A stretch of DNA of 10,430 nt from a bacterium (GCA_021815535.1 JAKAGL010000059.1:1-10430); one strand, 5' to 3'. Positions 1 to 6,837 are shown, numbered from the stretch's first letter. Notes: generated by a model not told the origin, from the letters alone. Numbers and translations: made by a program.

Positions 1-237
1 TTCCTCCTCCACATGCATTTCGTCGGCGCTAGTGCCCAGATTGGCGTTTGTCTTGGTGCGCATCTTTTGACCGCTACCCTTGGCGCGGAATGAGCGGGAA
101 TTATTGTGGGGGATAACCACCACGCCATCCTTCACAAATTGGCGAACCTCTTCCGGATGCATCCCTTCATCTGCGGCCACCTCCTCCATCTGGGGAGTAA
201 TCTGTCCGTTATTCGCAAATATCAATTGGGTGGACAT
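1..237 (-). CDS. thiC: Phosphomethylpyrimidine synthase ThiC, N-terminal part (cut by window edge)
   Basis: The 79 codons read from the start at 237 down to the window edge match the N-terminus of ThiC, the radical-SAM enzyme that converts aminoimidazole ribotide to hydroxymethylpyrimidine phosphate for thiamine. The recognisable pieces are an N-terminal stretch with QITPQMEEVA, then EGMHPEEVRQFV, the VVIPHNN segment, and RTKTNANLGTS at residues 59-69, which corresponds to the family signature RTKVNANIGTS. The beginning near residue 1 of this segment matches the short ThiC form without a long N-terminal extension. The catalytic barrel and the C-terminal CxxCxxxxC iron-sulfur motif lie outside the window. 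The start is well placed: an AGGA Shine-Dalgarno (plus-strand TCCT at 244-247) sits six bases upstream. The gene diverges from the pirin gene, and no TPP riboswitch is present between them. Confidence 0.93.
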   Translation of the reverse strand, partial: MSTQLIFANNGQITPQMEEVAADEGMHPEEVRQFVKDGVVVIPHNNSRSFRAKGSGQKMRTKTNANLGTSADEMHVEEE

Positions 238-292
238 CTAATTTCCTTTCCGTAGTGCTCTCTTACATTCAAAGCGGCGGCACATAAAGTGC

Positions 293-322
293 GGAACACA
301 CACCGCGTTGGATTTTTATAAT
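293..322 (+). promoter_or_regulatory. Candidate sigma70-type promoter of the pirin gene
   Basis: A perfect TATAAT lies at 317-322, preceded after 18 bases by a poor -35 (GGAACA, 293-298). It would give a leader of about 85 bases to the pirin start. The -10 box shares five bases with the opposing thiC -10 box, so the two promoters could not be occupied at once if both are real. Confidence 0.35.
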
Positions 323-347
323 ACACCACCTTGCGTCAGCACGTCAC
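318..347 (-). promoter_or_regulatory. Candidate sigma70-type promoter of thiC
   Basis: On the minus strand, GTGACG (342-347, 4 of 6 to consensus) is followed after 18 bases by TATTAT (318-323, 5 of 6). Transcription would start near 311 and give a leader of about 75 bases to the ThiC start. The leader can form a small GCAC/GTGC hairpin (280-292) but contains none of the conserved thiamine-element sequences. The call rests on motif match alone. Confidence 0.35.
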
Positions 348-413
348 GTACCGGAGTACATTGCCAAAATCATATTAATGGTGCAACGTGAAGATAGATC
401 AAAGGAGCATGCC

Positions 414-1247
414 ATGAAAACACGAACTGTGAACAAAGTGATCCGCGGGAAGCGGGTTACCGATGGGGCGGGAGTCCGGTTGGTGCGCAGCCTCGGCACT
501 GAAGGTTTGGCGCACCTTGATCCGTTCCTCATGTTGGACGAATTTCGGAGCGACACCCCCGGCGATTACATCGCCGGCTTTCCCGATCACCCGCACCGTG
601 GGTTCGAAACCGTTACCTACATGCTGGCAGGGCTGATGGAGCATGCTGACAACCACGGCAACAGCGGCATCCTGCGGGGAGGCGGCATTCAGTGGATGAC
701 CGCCGGCCGCGGCATTATCCATTCTGAGATGCCTAAACAAAAAGACGGCCTTATCTGGGGATTTCAGCTCTGGATAAATCTCCCGGCGACGGACAAAATG
801 ATGCCGCCCCGTTACCAGAACATCGAACCGGAAGATGTTCCGGAGGTAAAGCGGGCAGACGGCGCGGTGGTGCGCGTGATCGCGGGAGAAGCGGACGGCG
901 CAACAGGGCCGGTGCGCGGGATTGTCACCTCGCCGCTCTACCTTGACGTTACCCTGCCGCCCGGAGGCGTCTACGAACATGAGTTGCCACAGTCCCATTC
1001 CGCATTCGCCTATCTTTTTCAAGGAAGCGCAAATATGGCCGACACGGAGGTGGAACAAACGGCGCTGACCGCGTTTAGCGATGACGGCGCGGGCGTACGT
1101 ATCACGGCGGGGCCGAAGGGCGCGCGATTTCTGCTGCTGGCGGCAAAAAAGCTGAACGAGCCAGTCGCCCGTTACGGCCCCTTCGTGATGAACACGCGGG
1201 ATGAACTGCAACAGGCATTCGAGGATTATCGCGCCGGCAATTTTTGA
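414..1247 (+). CDS. Pirin-family bicupin protein
   Basis: This 277-residue protein is a pirin, a bicupin with a single metal site in the N-terminal cupin. The four expected metal ligands are visible: H59 and H61 in the FPDHPHRGFET motif, and H103 and E105 in GIIHSEMP. The spacing between the pairs is close to that of human pirin (H56, H58, H101, E103). The C-terminal half carries the pirin C-domain pattern (LDVTLPPGG, then SHSAFAYLFQGS). Some bacterial pirins (E. coli YhhW) have quercetin 2,3-dioxygenase activity; others bind partner proteins. Which applies here cannot be read from sequence. I chose the ATG at 414 because AAAGGAG (400-406) sits seven bases upstream and the protein then begins like other pirins. 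An in-frame ATG at 378 would add 12 residues with no support. The gene stands alone between thiC and the receiver-hydrolase gene. Confidence 0.93.
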   Translation: MKTRTVNKVIRGKRVTDGAGVRLVRSLGTEGLAHLDPFLMLDEFRSDTPGDYIAGFPDHPHRGFETVTYMLAGLMEHADNHGNSGILRGGGIQWMTAGRGIIHSEMPKQKDGLIWGFQLWINLPATDKMMPPRYQNIEPEDVPEVKRADGAVVRVIAGEADGATGPVRGIVTSPLYLDVTLPPGGVYEHELPQSHSAFAYLFQGSANMADTEVEQTALTAFSDDGAGVRITAGPKGARFLLLAAKKLNEPVARYGPFVMNTRDELQQAFEDYRAGNF

Positions 1248-1283
1248 TCCGGGGTTCGTTTGTTCCACTTGCCCGCTTGAGAG

Positions 1284-1319
1284 CCGGAAAGAAACATCTT
1301 TATGGCATTTCTTTGCCGG
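1284..1319. repeat. Imperfect inverted repeat between pirin and REC-MBL genes
   Basis: CCGGAAAGAAA (1284-1294) is mirrored by TTTCTTTGCCGG (1308-1319). Eleven base pairs form with one unpaired C, around a 13-base loop in which CAT (1295-1297) can pair with ATG (1302-1304). No T-run follows directly, so it is not a textbook intrinsic terminator, but it lies 37 bases after the pirin stop and could act as an mRNA 3'-end structure or a protein-binding site. Confidence 0.45.
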
Positions 1320-1436
1320 TAACGCCACCTTTGAAGGAGAAGTTTTTATTGTATCAACACATGGCACTTTGACTGTGCTATCATTGACCGCAAGATGCGT
1401 TTGAGCGGCTGAAACCACCGTAGAAACGAGGGGAAA

Positions 1437-2654
1437 ATGCGCTTTTTTGTTATCGACGATAATGAAGATGTAGTGAAACTGTTAACACCTCTGCTTCAGC
1501 GGGCCGGTCACACAGTGAGCTACAGTCAATCGCCGCTTCAAGCGCTCAAGGAAGTGCCGGCGATGCGTCCCGACTGCATATTACTCGACCTCATGATGCC
1601 GGAAATGGATGGATTCGAACTATGCAAACGGTTCCGTGAAATGCCCGATCTTGCCGGAACGAAGATAATCATTTTGTCCGCCAAATCGTACGACTTCGAC
1701 AAACGGCGCGCCAAGCAGCTGGGGGCCGACGGATTTATTGTCAAACCGGTCGATGTTAAGACGTTCATTGGCGAAGTCGAAAAGATGTTCACCAAAAAAC
1801 TTACCCTCTCCTACTGGGGCACCCGCGGCACGTTGCCCGTACCGGGCCCCGGTTCCTTGAAATACGGCGGCAACACCTCGTGCGTCTCGCTGCAGGTGGA
1901 TGACGAGCCACTGATCGTTTTTGACGCCGGCACCGGCATCAAAAAACTGTCGGATCATCTTTTTTCCACGGGTGTCAAACGCCTGACCGCCAAAATTTTC
2001 ATTTCGCACCCCCACTGGGACCACATCAATGCCTTTCCCTTTTTTGGCGCGCTATTCGTGGTGGGCAATGAGATAGAAATATTGGGTCCTGCACACAGCG
2101 GCACTTCGTGGCGCGCCGTCATGTCTTCCCAGATGGATGACATCTATTTTCCCGTCACCATCCGGGAATTCGGAGCGCGGGTATTTTTTCACGACCTGCG
2201 GGAAGAAAGCCTGACCCTTGGCAAAATACAGATAGACACCCTTCTTCTGAACCATCCGGGAAACTGCCTGGGCTACCGCGCCACTTACAAGGGCAAGAGG
2301 ATTTGCTATATCACTGACAATGAAATATTTCCCCCCGGAACCCCCAACAATGACCCCGATTTTGAAAAGCGGCTGGTGAATTTTATTCACGGAACAGACA
2401 TTCTTATTACCGATTCCACCTACCTCGACGAAGAATATCCCAAGAAAACCGGCTGGGGCCATTCGTGCATCAGCGAGGTTGTGCGTATCGCAACCATGGC
2501 TCAGGTCAAATCGCTTCACCTTTTCCATCACGATCCCGACCAAAACGATGCCTTGATCGACCGCAAACTGGAACAGGCCAAACAGAAGCTGGAGCAGTTG
2601 GGAAGCTCGGTCGAATGCATCTGTCCCGCCGAGGGAAGCCGATTCGTCCTCTGA
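1437..2654 (+). CDS. Response-regulator receiver domain fused to a metallo-beta-lactamase-fold hydrolase
   Basis: This 405-residue protein has two domains joined almost without a linker. Residues 1-120 are a receiver (REC) domain: acidic pair D7/D8, phospho-acceptor D51 in LLDLMMPEMDGF, S81, and K103 in the VKP turn, all needed for phosphorylation by a histidine kinase. From residue 124 the chain becomes an MBL hydrolase of the PhnP/RNase Z-like kind: YWGTRGTLPVPGPGS, YGGNTSC, FDAGTGI, then the metal motif HPHWDH (H191, H193, D195, H196), H273 in LNHPGN, D294 in YITDNE, and FHHDPD (H364/H365). The metal-ligand set looks complete, so an active two-zinc phosphodiesterase or nuclease-like hydrolase is likely. 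The substrate is unknown. There is no DNA-binding domain, so output would be enzymatic. No kinase gene is in the window. The start has GAGGGG (1428-1433) three bases before the ATG. Confidence 0.92.
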   Translation: MRFFVIDDNEDVVKLLTPLLQRAGHTVSYSQSPLQALKEVPAMRPDCILLDLMMPEMDGFELCKRFREMPDLAGTKIIILSAKSYDFDKRRAKQLGADGFIVKPVDVKTFIGEVEKMFTKKLTLSYWGTRGTLPVPGPGSLKYGGNTSCVSLQVDDEPLIVFDAGTGIKKLSDHLFSTGVKRLTAKIFISHPHWDHINAFPFFGALFVVGNEIEILGPAHSGTSWRAVMSSQMDDIYFPVTIREFGARVFFHDLREESLTLGKIQIDTLLLNHPGNCLGYRATYKGKRICYITDNEIFPPGTPNNDPDFEKRLVNFIHGTDILITDSTYLDEEYPKKTGWGHSCISEVVRIATMAQVKSLHLFHHDPDQNDALIDRKLEQAKQKLEQLGSSVECICPAEGSRFVL

Positions 2655-2685
2655 ACCATCCGCCGCGGCCATGATTTTATAAAGG

Positions 2686-2713
2686 CTGAAAACGACACAG
2701 CGCGAGGTATAGT
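2686..2713 (+). promoter_or_regulatory. Candidate promoter placing the start of transcription at the rlmD ATG
   Basis: CTGAAA (2686-2691, 4 of 6) is followed after 16 bases by TATAGT (2708-2713, 5 of 6). The ATG at 2721 begins eight bases after the -10 box, where transcription would normally start, so the message may be leaderless. The competing reading is a GTG start at 2712 with GAGG (2704-2707) as Shine-Dalgarno, which would overlap this -10 box. Confidence 0.35.
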
Positions 2714-2720
2714 GCCTCGG

Positions 2721-4001
2721 ATGAACAGCGTGTTCTCCATCGAAATAACGAAGCTTGCCTTTGGCGGCGCCGGCATTGGGCACCACGATGGGAAAGTGGT
2801 TTTCGTAACAGGGGGCTATCCCGGCGACCGTGTATTGGCCCGCGTGACGAGAGAACAACCCCGCTTCATCGAAGCTGATGTGGCAAAGATAGAGTCCCCC
2901 TCGCCGCAACGGCGCGCGGCTGCCTGCCCCTTCGTGGACGATTGCGGCGGCTGCCCCTGGATGGCATTGAGTTATGAAGCGCAGCTTGCCGCCAAACAAT
3001 CTGTCGTCAGTGAACAGTTTCTTCACATCGCCAAAATGAAGGCCGATGTATCCCCCTGTACCCCTTCGCTGGCGGAACTCGGCTACCGCAGCCGGATAAA
3101 ACTGCACGCCGGTATCGGCGGCGGCGATCTGCTGCTTGGCTATCACCGGGCCAGGACGAATGAAATCGTGAATATCGACCGATGCGCCGTGGCCAATGAC
3201 GGCATCAACCGGGTAATTGCCGAGTTACGCGTTTTTCTTGAGGCGCATCGCGCGGACGTTCCCGCCATTGAAGAAATCATCATAGAAACCGGCTACCCGG
3301 CAGAGCTTGCCCGCCTGCGGCTGTTGATGAACAAAATGCCCGAGCACGCCTTCGCTGAAGCGATGCTGGACGCTGTTTCTGGGGCCGAGGGGCTTTCCAT
3401 CGCCACGGGGTACGATTTGGCGGTCTATGGCGAGGATATGCTTTCAGTCAATATCGGGGGTGGCATCACGCTGGAATACGGCCCCACCGTTTTTTCACAG
3501 GTGAATCCCGGTGGCAACCGGTTGTTGGTGGAAAAAGTAAAAAAGTCGGCCGCACCGGCGAAGGGAAGAACCGCGCTTGACCTCTATTGCGGCATGGGAA
3601 ACCTTGCCTTTCCGCTGGCGGCGGGCGGGATGAAGGTAACCGGCGTGGAACATTCACATTTCGCCGTGGAAGACGCGGAAAAGAATGCTGCGCGCCTGAA
3701 CCTTCCTGCGGATTTTTTGCCGGGCGACGCCATGCACGCGGCACGAAGAATGGCGCGGGAAAAACGCATGTTCGACACCGTGCTGCTCGACCCTCCCCGC
3801 AGCGGCGCAAAAGGAATAGGACAGTATATAAAGCTGTTGGCGAAAGATCGGGTGGTCTACGTATCCTGTAATCCGCCGTCGCTGGCGCGAGATGCGAAAG
3901 ATATTTGCGAGAATGGATTCACACTGGTCTCCGCCCAGCCGCTTGACATGTTCCCTAATACCTTCCATGTGGAAACTCTCGCCCTCTTTGAACGGCGGTA
4001 G
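2721..4001 (+). CDS. rlmD: 23S rRNA (uracil-C5) methyltransferase, RlmD/TrmA family
   Basis: This 426-residue protein methylates C5 of a uracil in structured RNA using SAM. An N-terminal TRAM domain (about residues 3-60, with KLAFGGAGIG) is followed by the iron-sulfur cysteines C69, C75, C78 (CPFVDDCGGC) and C155, and by a Rossmann methyltransferase domain with SAM motif LDLYCGMGN (286-294), DPPRSG (357-362), the nucleophile C383 in YVSCNPPSLARD, and the C-terminal base E418 in HVETLALF. All catalytic and cluster residues are present, and length matches E. coli RlmD (433 residues). The four-cysteine site and TRAM domain favour RlmD (U1939) over TrmA, but RlmC/RlmCD-type specificity cannot be excluded. 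The start at 2721 follows the likely promoter; a GTG at 2712 would add three residues. The gene appears to be its own transcription unit, ending in a terminator. Confidence 0.92.
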   Translation: MNSVFSIEITKLAFGGAGIGHHDGKVVFVTGGYPGDRVLARVTREQPRFIEADVAKIESPSPQRRAAACPFVDDCGGCPWMALSYEAQLAAKQSVVSEQFLHIAKMKADVSPCTPSLAELGYRSRIKLHAGIGGGDLLLGYHRARTNEIVNIDRCAVANDGINRVIAELRVFLEAHRADVPAIEEIIIETGYPAELARLRLLMNKMPEHAFAEAMLDAVSGAEGLSIATGYDLAVYGEDMLSVNIGGGITLEYGPTVFSQVNPGGNRLLVEKVKKSAAPAKGRTALDLYCGMGNLAFPLAAGGMKVTGVEHSHFAVEDAEKNAARLNLPADFLPGDAMHAARRMAREKRMFDTVLLDPPRSGAKGIGQYIKLLAKDRVVYVSCNPPSLARDAKDICENGFTLVSAQPLDMFPNTFHVETLALFERR

Positions 4002-4028
4002 CGAGTTGCCGCCTCAAAGGTCTTATTT
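3986..4028 (+). terminator. Likely intrinsic terminator of rlmD
   Basis: CTTTGA (3986-3991) pairs with TCAAAG (4014-4019) and GGCGG (3994-3998) pairs with CCGCC (4009-4013). This gives an 11-pair stem with a two-base bulge (AC) and a ten-base loop, followed by the T-rich TCTTATTT (4021-4028). The left arm overlaps the last codons and the rlmD stop lies at the edge of the loop. The T-tract is interrupted, so efficiency is uncertain. Confidence 0.5.
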
Positions 4029-4182
4029 GGGGTCAATAACAACCGGTAACTTGATGACTTATGTTATAGACTTGCAAGAACTCATATAAATACAGATAGT
4101 TGAATATTTCCTCCATTTCCCGTCTCCACTTGAATAACAGGAATGCAGTGGATAAAATGAATTGAGGAGATACAACAACTAT

Positions 4183-4196
4183 CCGCAATATTGCGG
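4183..4196. promoter_or_regulatory. Perfect 14-bp palindrome just upstream of the NFU gene
   Basis: CCGCAATATTGCGG reads the same on both strands. It ends two bases before the purine-rich Shine-Dalgarno region (GAAAGGAAA from 4198) and 13 bases before the ATG. It could be an operator for a dimeric regulator, or a short RNA hairpin that limits access to the ribosome site. It does not resemble the IscR or Fur consensus sequences I know. Confidence 0.5.
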
Positions 4197-4209
4197 GAAA
4201 GGAAAAATC

Positions 4210-4437
4210 ATGGAAGTGAAAGATCAAGTAGAAGAGGTTCTGGAATCGATACGCCCGGCGCTTATGGCCGACGGCGGCAACGTGGAACTTGTCGATGTAC
4301 AGGATGGCGTAGTCTCTGTCCGGTTGATGGGCGCATGCGGCGCATGCCCTTCCTCCACCTACACGCTGAAGCTGGGAATAGAACGCGCCCTTGTGGAAAA
4401 GATTGAGGGTATCACCGCTGTTGAGCAGGTATTTTGA
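4210..4437 (+). CDS. NFU-domain iron-sulfur scaffold protein (NifU C-terminal type)
   Basis: This 75-residue protein is a stand-alone NFU domain, the iron-sulfur carrier related to the C-terminus of NifU. It begins VEEVLESIRPALMADGGNV, the family's opening helix and ADGGN turn, and carries the cluster-binding CxxC in GACGACPSST (C43, C46). Two monomers would share one [4Fe-4S] cluster through these cysteines and pass it to apo-proteins in the cytoplasm. The length is usual for the minimal form. The ATG at 4210 is chosen for the AAAGGAAA six to thirteen bases upstream and for alignment of the first helix. A TTG at 4162 would add 16 residues unlike any NFU. The stop codon overlaps the start of the thioredoxin gene, suggesting coupled translation. 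The gene probably starts its own transcript after the rlmD terminator; regulation through the 4183-4196 palindrome is possible. Confidence 0.94.
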   Translation: MEVKDQVEEVLESIRPALMADGGNVELVDVQDGVVSVRLMGACGACPSSTYTLKLGIERALVEKIEGITAVEQVF

Positions 4438-5000
4438 AATCTGCGTTCATGCTCCTGCGTAAACCGCGCCGCATGTTATTGGCGGCGCTGGTTGTGGTTC
4501 TGGGATACGGAGCTTCCTTCACGTGGTACCACCATGACCACTTTGATGCGGAAGCTTCGGCTCCGCCCGAAAGCGCACCGGCCCCGGAGGTAACCCTCAA
4601 CCACCTGGAGGGCGGGATAGCTCATCTTAGCGACTACCGGGGGAAATGGGTGCTGTTGAATTTCTGGGCCACCTGGTGCGAACCCTGCGTCGCCGAAATG
4701 CCTTCGCTGGAGGAATTTTCGAAGAAATTCAAGTCGAAGAATATGGTGGTGTTGGCGGTATCGGTGGATCGCGGCGGCCCTGACAAGGTAAAGAATTTTG
4801 TGGAACAGCACGGGCTGACTTTCGAGATATTCCACGACCCCGAGAGCACCGCTTCAAACAGATACGGCGTCAACGCGCTGCCATCCACCTTCGTTATCAA
4901 TCCCAAAGGAAATATCGTTTCAACGGCGGAAGGAATGCGGGAGTGGAACGATCCCGAGATCGTCGCCTATTTTAACGACCTGATGAAGCGTAAGAAATAA
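4434..5000 (+). CDS. Membrane-anchored TlpA/ResA-type thiol-disulfide oxidoreductase
   Basis: This 188-residue protein is a thioredoxin-fold protein of the AhpC/TSA-Redoxin TlpA group. A basic N-terminus (RKPRR) and one hydrophobic segment (about residues 14-31) form an uncleaved anchor or signal peptide. A proline-rich linker (about 42-52) leads to the thioredoxin domain with NFWATWCEPC (C82, C85) and the cis-proline in ALPSTF (P150). The domain would therefore face the periplasm, where such proteins reduce disulfides, for example in cytochrome c or copper-centre maturation. No lipobox cysteine is seen. The proposed TTG start overlaps the NFU stop by four bases (TTGA), with GAGCAGG nearby as a ribosome site. 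An ATG at 4449 is the alternative and would still keep the anchor. The partner is unknown: no cytochrome c assembly gene lies in the window. Confidence 0.9.
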   Translation: MKSAFMLLRKPRRMLLAALVVVLGYGASFTWYHHDHFDAEASAPPESAPAPEVTLNHLEGGIAHLSDYRGKWVLLNFWATWCEPCVAEMPSLEEFSKKFKSKNMVVLAVSVDRGGPDKVKNFVEQHGLTFEIFHDPESTASNRYGVNALPSTFVINPKGNIVSTAEGMREWNDPEIVAYFNDLMKRKK

Positions 5001-5014
5001 TCGGCGGCGGCGTC

Positions 5015-6100
5015 ATGAAACGCTGCCGTATCATCACCTCATGGCCCCTAAAAGGGGGCTTCGGCAGCGGCACATCTGCGGTAGCGAATGGCATCATTAC
5101 CGCGTTGCGGCAACGCGGTTTTGGGATGGAAATCCTTGATTTCACCGCAACATCCGAAAATTATCTCCTTACCACCCTTCAACGCCTGGCATTTGGCTAC
5201 CGAATCGGAAGCGGCATTGGCAGCCGGAACCCGATGCCGAATATGGCGTTCGACCAGGACGGGTTTTTCTTCCCGCGCCACGTACCATATGCGTGCATGT
5301 TGCAGGCGCTGTACGCCGACATCATCCGTTTTGAAAGCGGACTGGTCGGCGGCGTCGTACGGCTGCTGGCTAGGATGGAGCGGGACGCGGCCGCAAAGGC
5401 AACCGCGGTATTCGTATCAAGCGAGTACACCGCCCGCAAAGCATCCGAACTATATGGCCTTTCTCCTGCGAAGGTGCGGGTAATGAACAATGGAATTTTT
5501 CTGGACGATTGGCGCACCTGGCTGAATGCCGCGCCCCCCAGAACGGACGCGCGACCTACCCTGCTCTGCGTGGCCCGCCTCTACCGGCGTAAAAGTGTCG
5601 ACCGCCTCATCGCCCAGGCATGGCCCCTGGTGCTTGAAAAAATACCGGAGGCACGGCTGCTTGTTGCCGGAGACGGGCTGGAATTCGGACGGCTTTGCCA
5701 GTTGGTGCGTGAACAGGGGCTGGCAACGTCGGTTGAGATGGTGGGGCATGTTCCTTCCGGCCCTGCATTAGCCCCGCTGTATCGTGCGGCGGATGTCTTC
5801 TGCCTGCCAAGCATGCAGGAAAACTTCGGCGTGGTACTGCTGGAAGCGATGGCGGCGGGACTTCCCATCGCCGCCTTCAATGCCGGAGCGGTGCCGGAAG
5901 TGGCGCGTAACGGCCATGAGGCGCTGCTGGCGGATGCGAATGATTTTAGCGTGCTGGCGGCTCACATTACTCACCTGTTGCAGGATGCGGGCGAGAGGCG
6001 GCGGCTGGGCGCAGCAGGCATGGAACGGGTGGAATGCCATTACCGTTGGGAACTGACAATTGCCCCGCTGGTGGACTGGCTCGACGAATCGCAATCTTAG
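5015..6100 (+). CDS. Glycosyltransferase family 4 (GT-B fold)
   Basis: This 361-residue enzyme is a retaining GT4-type glycosyltransferase. The N-terminal acceptor half has the glycine-rich loop KGGFGSGTS (13-21). The C-terminal donor half shows the usual order: VRVMNNGIF (155-162), LCVARLYRRKSVDRL (R188 and K193 in the phosphate-binding positions), LLVAGDG, VEMVGHV, and the EX7E motif with E269 and E277 in QENFGVVLLEAMAAGLPI, which contacts the nucleotide sugar. The acceptor and sugar cannot be predicted. There is no membrane segment, so it would act on the cytoplasmic face of the inner membrane. It follows the thioredoxin gene by 14 bases with only a GC-rich GGCGGCGG before the ATG as possible ribosome site, so translation probably depends on its neighbour. 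The dehydrogenase gene follows by another 14 bases. Confidence 0.9.
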   Translation: MKRCRIITSWPLKGGFGSGTSAVANGIITALRQRGFGMEILDFTATSENYLLTTLQRLAFGYRIGSGIGSRNPMPNMAFDQDGFFFPRHVPYACMLQALYADIIRFESGLVGGVVRLLARMERDAAAKATAVFVSSEYTARKASELYGLSPAKVRVMNNGIFLDDWRTWLNAAPPRTDARPTLLCVARLYRRKSVDRLIAQAWPLVLEKIPEARLLVAGDGLEFGRLCQLVREQGLATSVEMVGHVPSGPALAPLYRAADVFCLPSMQENFGVVLLEAMAAGLPIAAFNAGAVPEVARNGHEALLADANDFSVLAAHITHLLQDAGERRRLGAAGMERVECHYRWELTIAPLVDWLDESQS

Positions 6101-6108
6101 GTTAGAAT
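6081..6108 (+). promoter_or_regulatory. Candidate internal promoter immediately before the dehydrogenase ATG
   Basis: TCGACG (6081-6086, 4 of 6) and TAGAAT (6103-6108, 5 of 6) are separated by 16 bases. The ATG at 6115 begins seven bases after the -10 box, so a transcript from here would be leaderless. The element overlaps the end of the GT4 gene. There is only a poor Shine-Dalgarno (AGG at 6099-6101, 13 bases away). Confidence 0.35.
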
Positions 6109-6114
6109 GAACGC

Positions 6115-6837
6115 ATGGGAATGCTGGATGGGAAGATCGCTCTGGTGACCGGCGCGGGGCGCGGCACCGGCCGCGCGGTCGCGCTGTTGCTTGCCAAAGA
6201 GGGGGCGCGGGTAATTATCTGCGCGCGCTCGGAGGGGGAGCTGAATGATACCGTCCGGCTTATTTCTTCCATAGGCGGCGTGGCCGAAGCAATTGAATGT
6301 GATATGGCCGACGAAAAAGCGGTCATCGCCCTTTTCGCACATATCCAAACCACTTATGGCACCCTCGACATTCTGGTGAACAACGCCGCGATTTTTTCCG
6401 GCGCGTATGTCGAGGATGTTTCGATGGTGGAGTACCATCGCGTGATGCAGGTGAATGCCGCCGCAGTATTCCTCTGTTGCCGCGAGGCATTCGGCCTGAT
6501 GAAGGAAGAAGGCGGAAGCATCGTCAACATATCATCCCTTTCAGGGGTGCAGGGGGCCAAAAAGTTTCCGGGGTTTTCGGCCTACTGCGCGTCGAAGTTC
6601 GCGGTGATAGGCATCACCGAAGCACTGGCCGAAGAGGGAAAAGACTATGGCATCCGCGTAAATGCCGTTGCCCCCGGCGCGGTGGATACCGGCATGTTGC
6701 GTGACGCCTTCCCCGGCTTCGACGGCCTTGCGCTAAAACCGGAACAGGTGGCCGACGCGATACTCTTCCTCGCCGGCCCGCGCTCCTCCGCCGTCAACGG
6801 AGCCACGCTGCAACTTTCCAGCGATTTCCTGCAATAG
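6115..6837 (+). CDS. Short-chain dehydrogenase/reductase (classical SDR, FabG-like)
   Basis: This 240-residue protein is a classical SDR using NAD(P)H. The cofactor motif TGAGRGTG is at residues 12-19, followed by arginines near the end of the second strand (CARSE), which leans towards NADP. D63 (ECDMAD), NNAA (89-92), N114, the catalytic S141 in NISSLSG, and Y157/K161 in YCASK complete the active site. The serine-to-tyrosine distance is 16 residues, three more than in FabG of E. coli, so the substrate loop is longer. The C-terminal ending with FLQ is typical of tetrameric SDRs. The substrate is not identifiable; SDRs beside glycosyltransferases often act on sugar or lipid precursors, but that is inference. 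An ATG at 6121 is an alternative start. It lies 14 bases after the GT4 stop and 90 bases before the GT2 start. Confidence 0.92.
   Translation: MGMLDGKIALVTGAGRGTGRAVALLLAKEGARVIICARSEGELNDTVRLISSIGGVAEAIECDMADEKAVIALFAHIQTTYGTLDILVNNAAIFSGAYVEDVSMVEYHRVMQVNAAAVFLCCREAFGLMKEEGGSIVNISSLSGVQGAKKFPGFSAYCASKFAVIGITEALAEEGKDYGIRVNAVAPGAVDTGMLRDAFPGFDGLALKPEQVADAILFLAGPRSSAVNGATLQLSSDFLQ

Noticed and set aside
1362..1380. TGGCAC...TGC sequence resembling a sigma54 promoter before the receiver-hydrolase gene
   Set aside because: Sigma54 sites need GG and GC ten bases apart; here the spacing is twelve.
1369..1384. TTGACT and TATCAT as a sigma70 promoter of the receiver-hydrolase gene
   Set aside because: The two hexamers are only four bases apart, and no acceptable -35 lies 16-18 bases before TATCAT.
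1201..1404. Small plus-strand frame overlapping the end of the pirin gene
   Set aside because: It overlaps pirin in another frame, has no good ribosome site, and matches no family.
399..1418. Long open frame on the minus strand under the pirin gene
   Set aside because: It is antisense to a clear pirin, has a composition typical of a shadow frame in GC-rich DNA, and shows no family motif.
2052..3146. Long open frame on the minus strand spanning two plus-strand genes
   Set aside because: It runs across the end of the receiver-hydrolase gene and the start of rlmD, both with full motifs, and encodes no recognisable domain.
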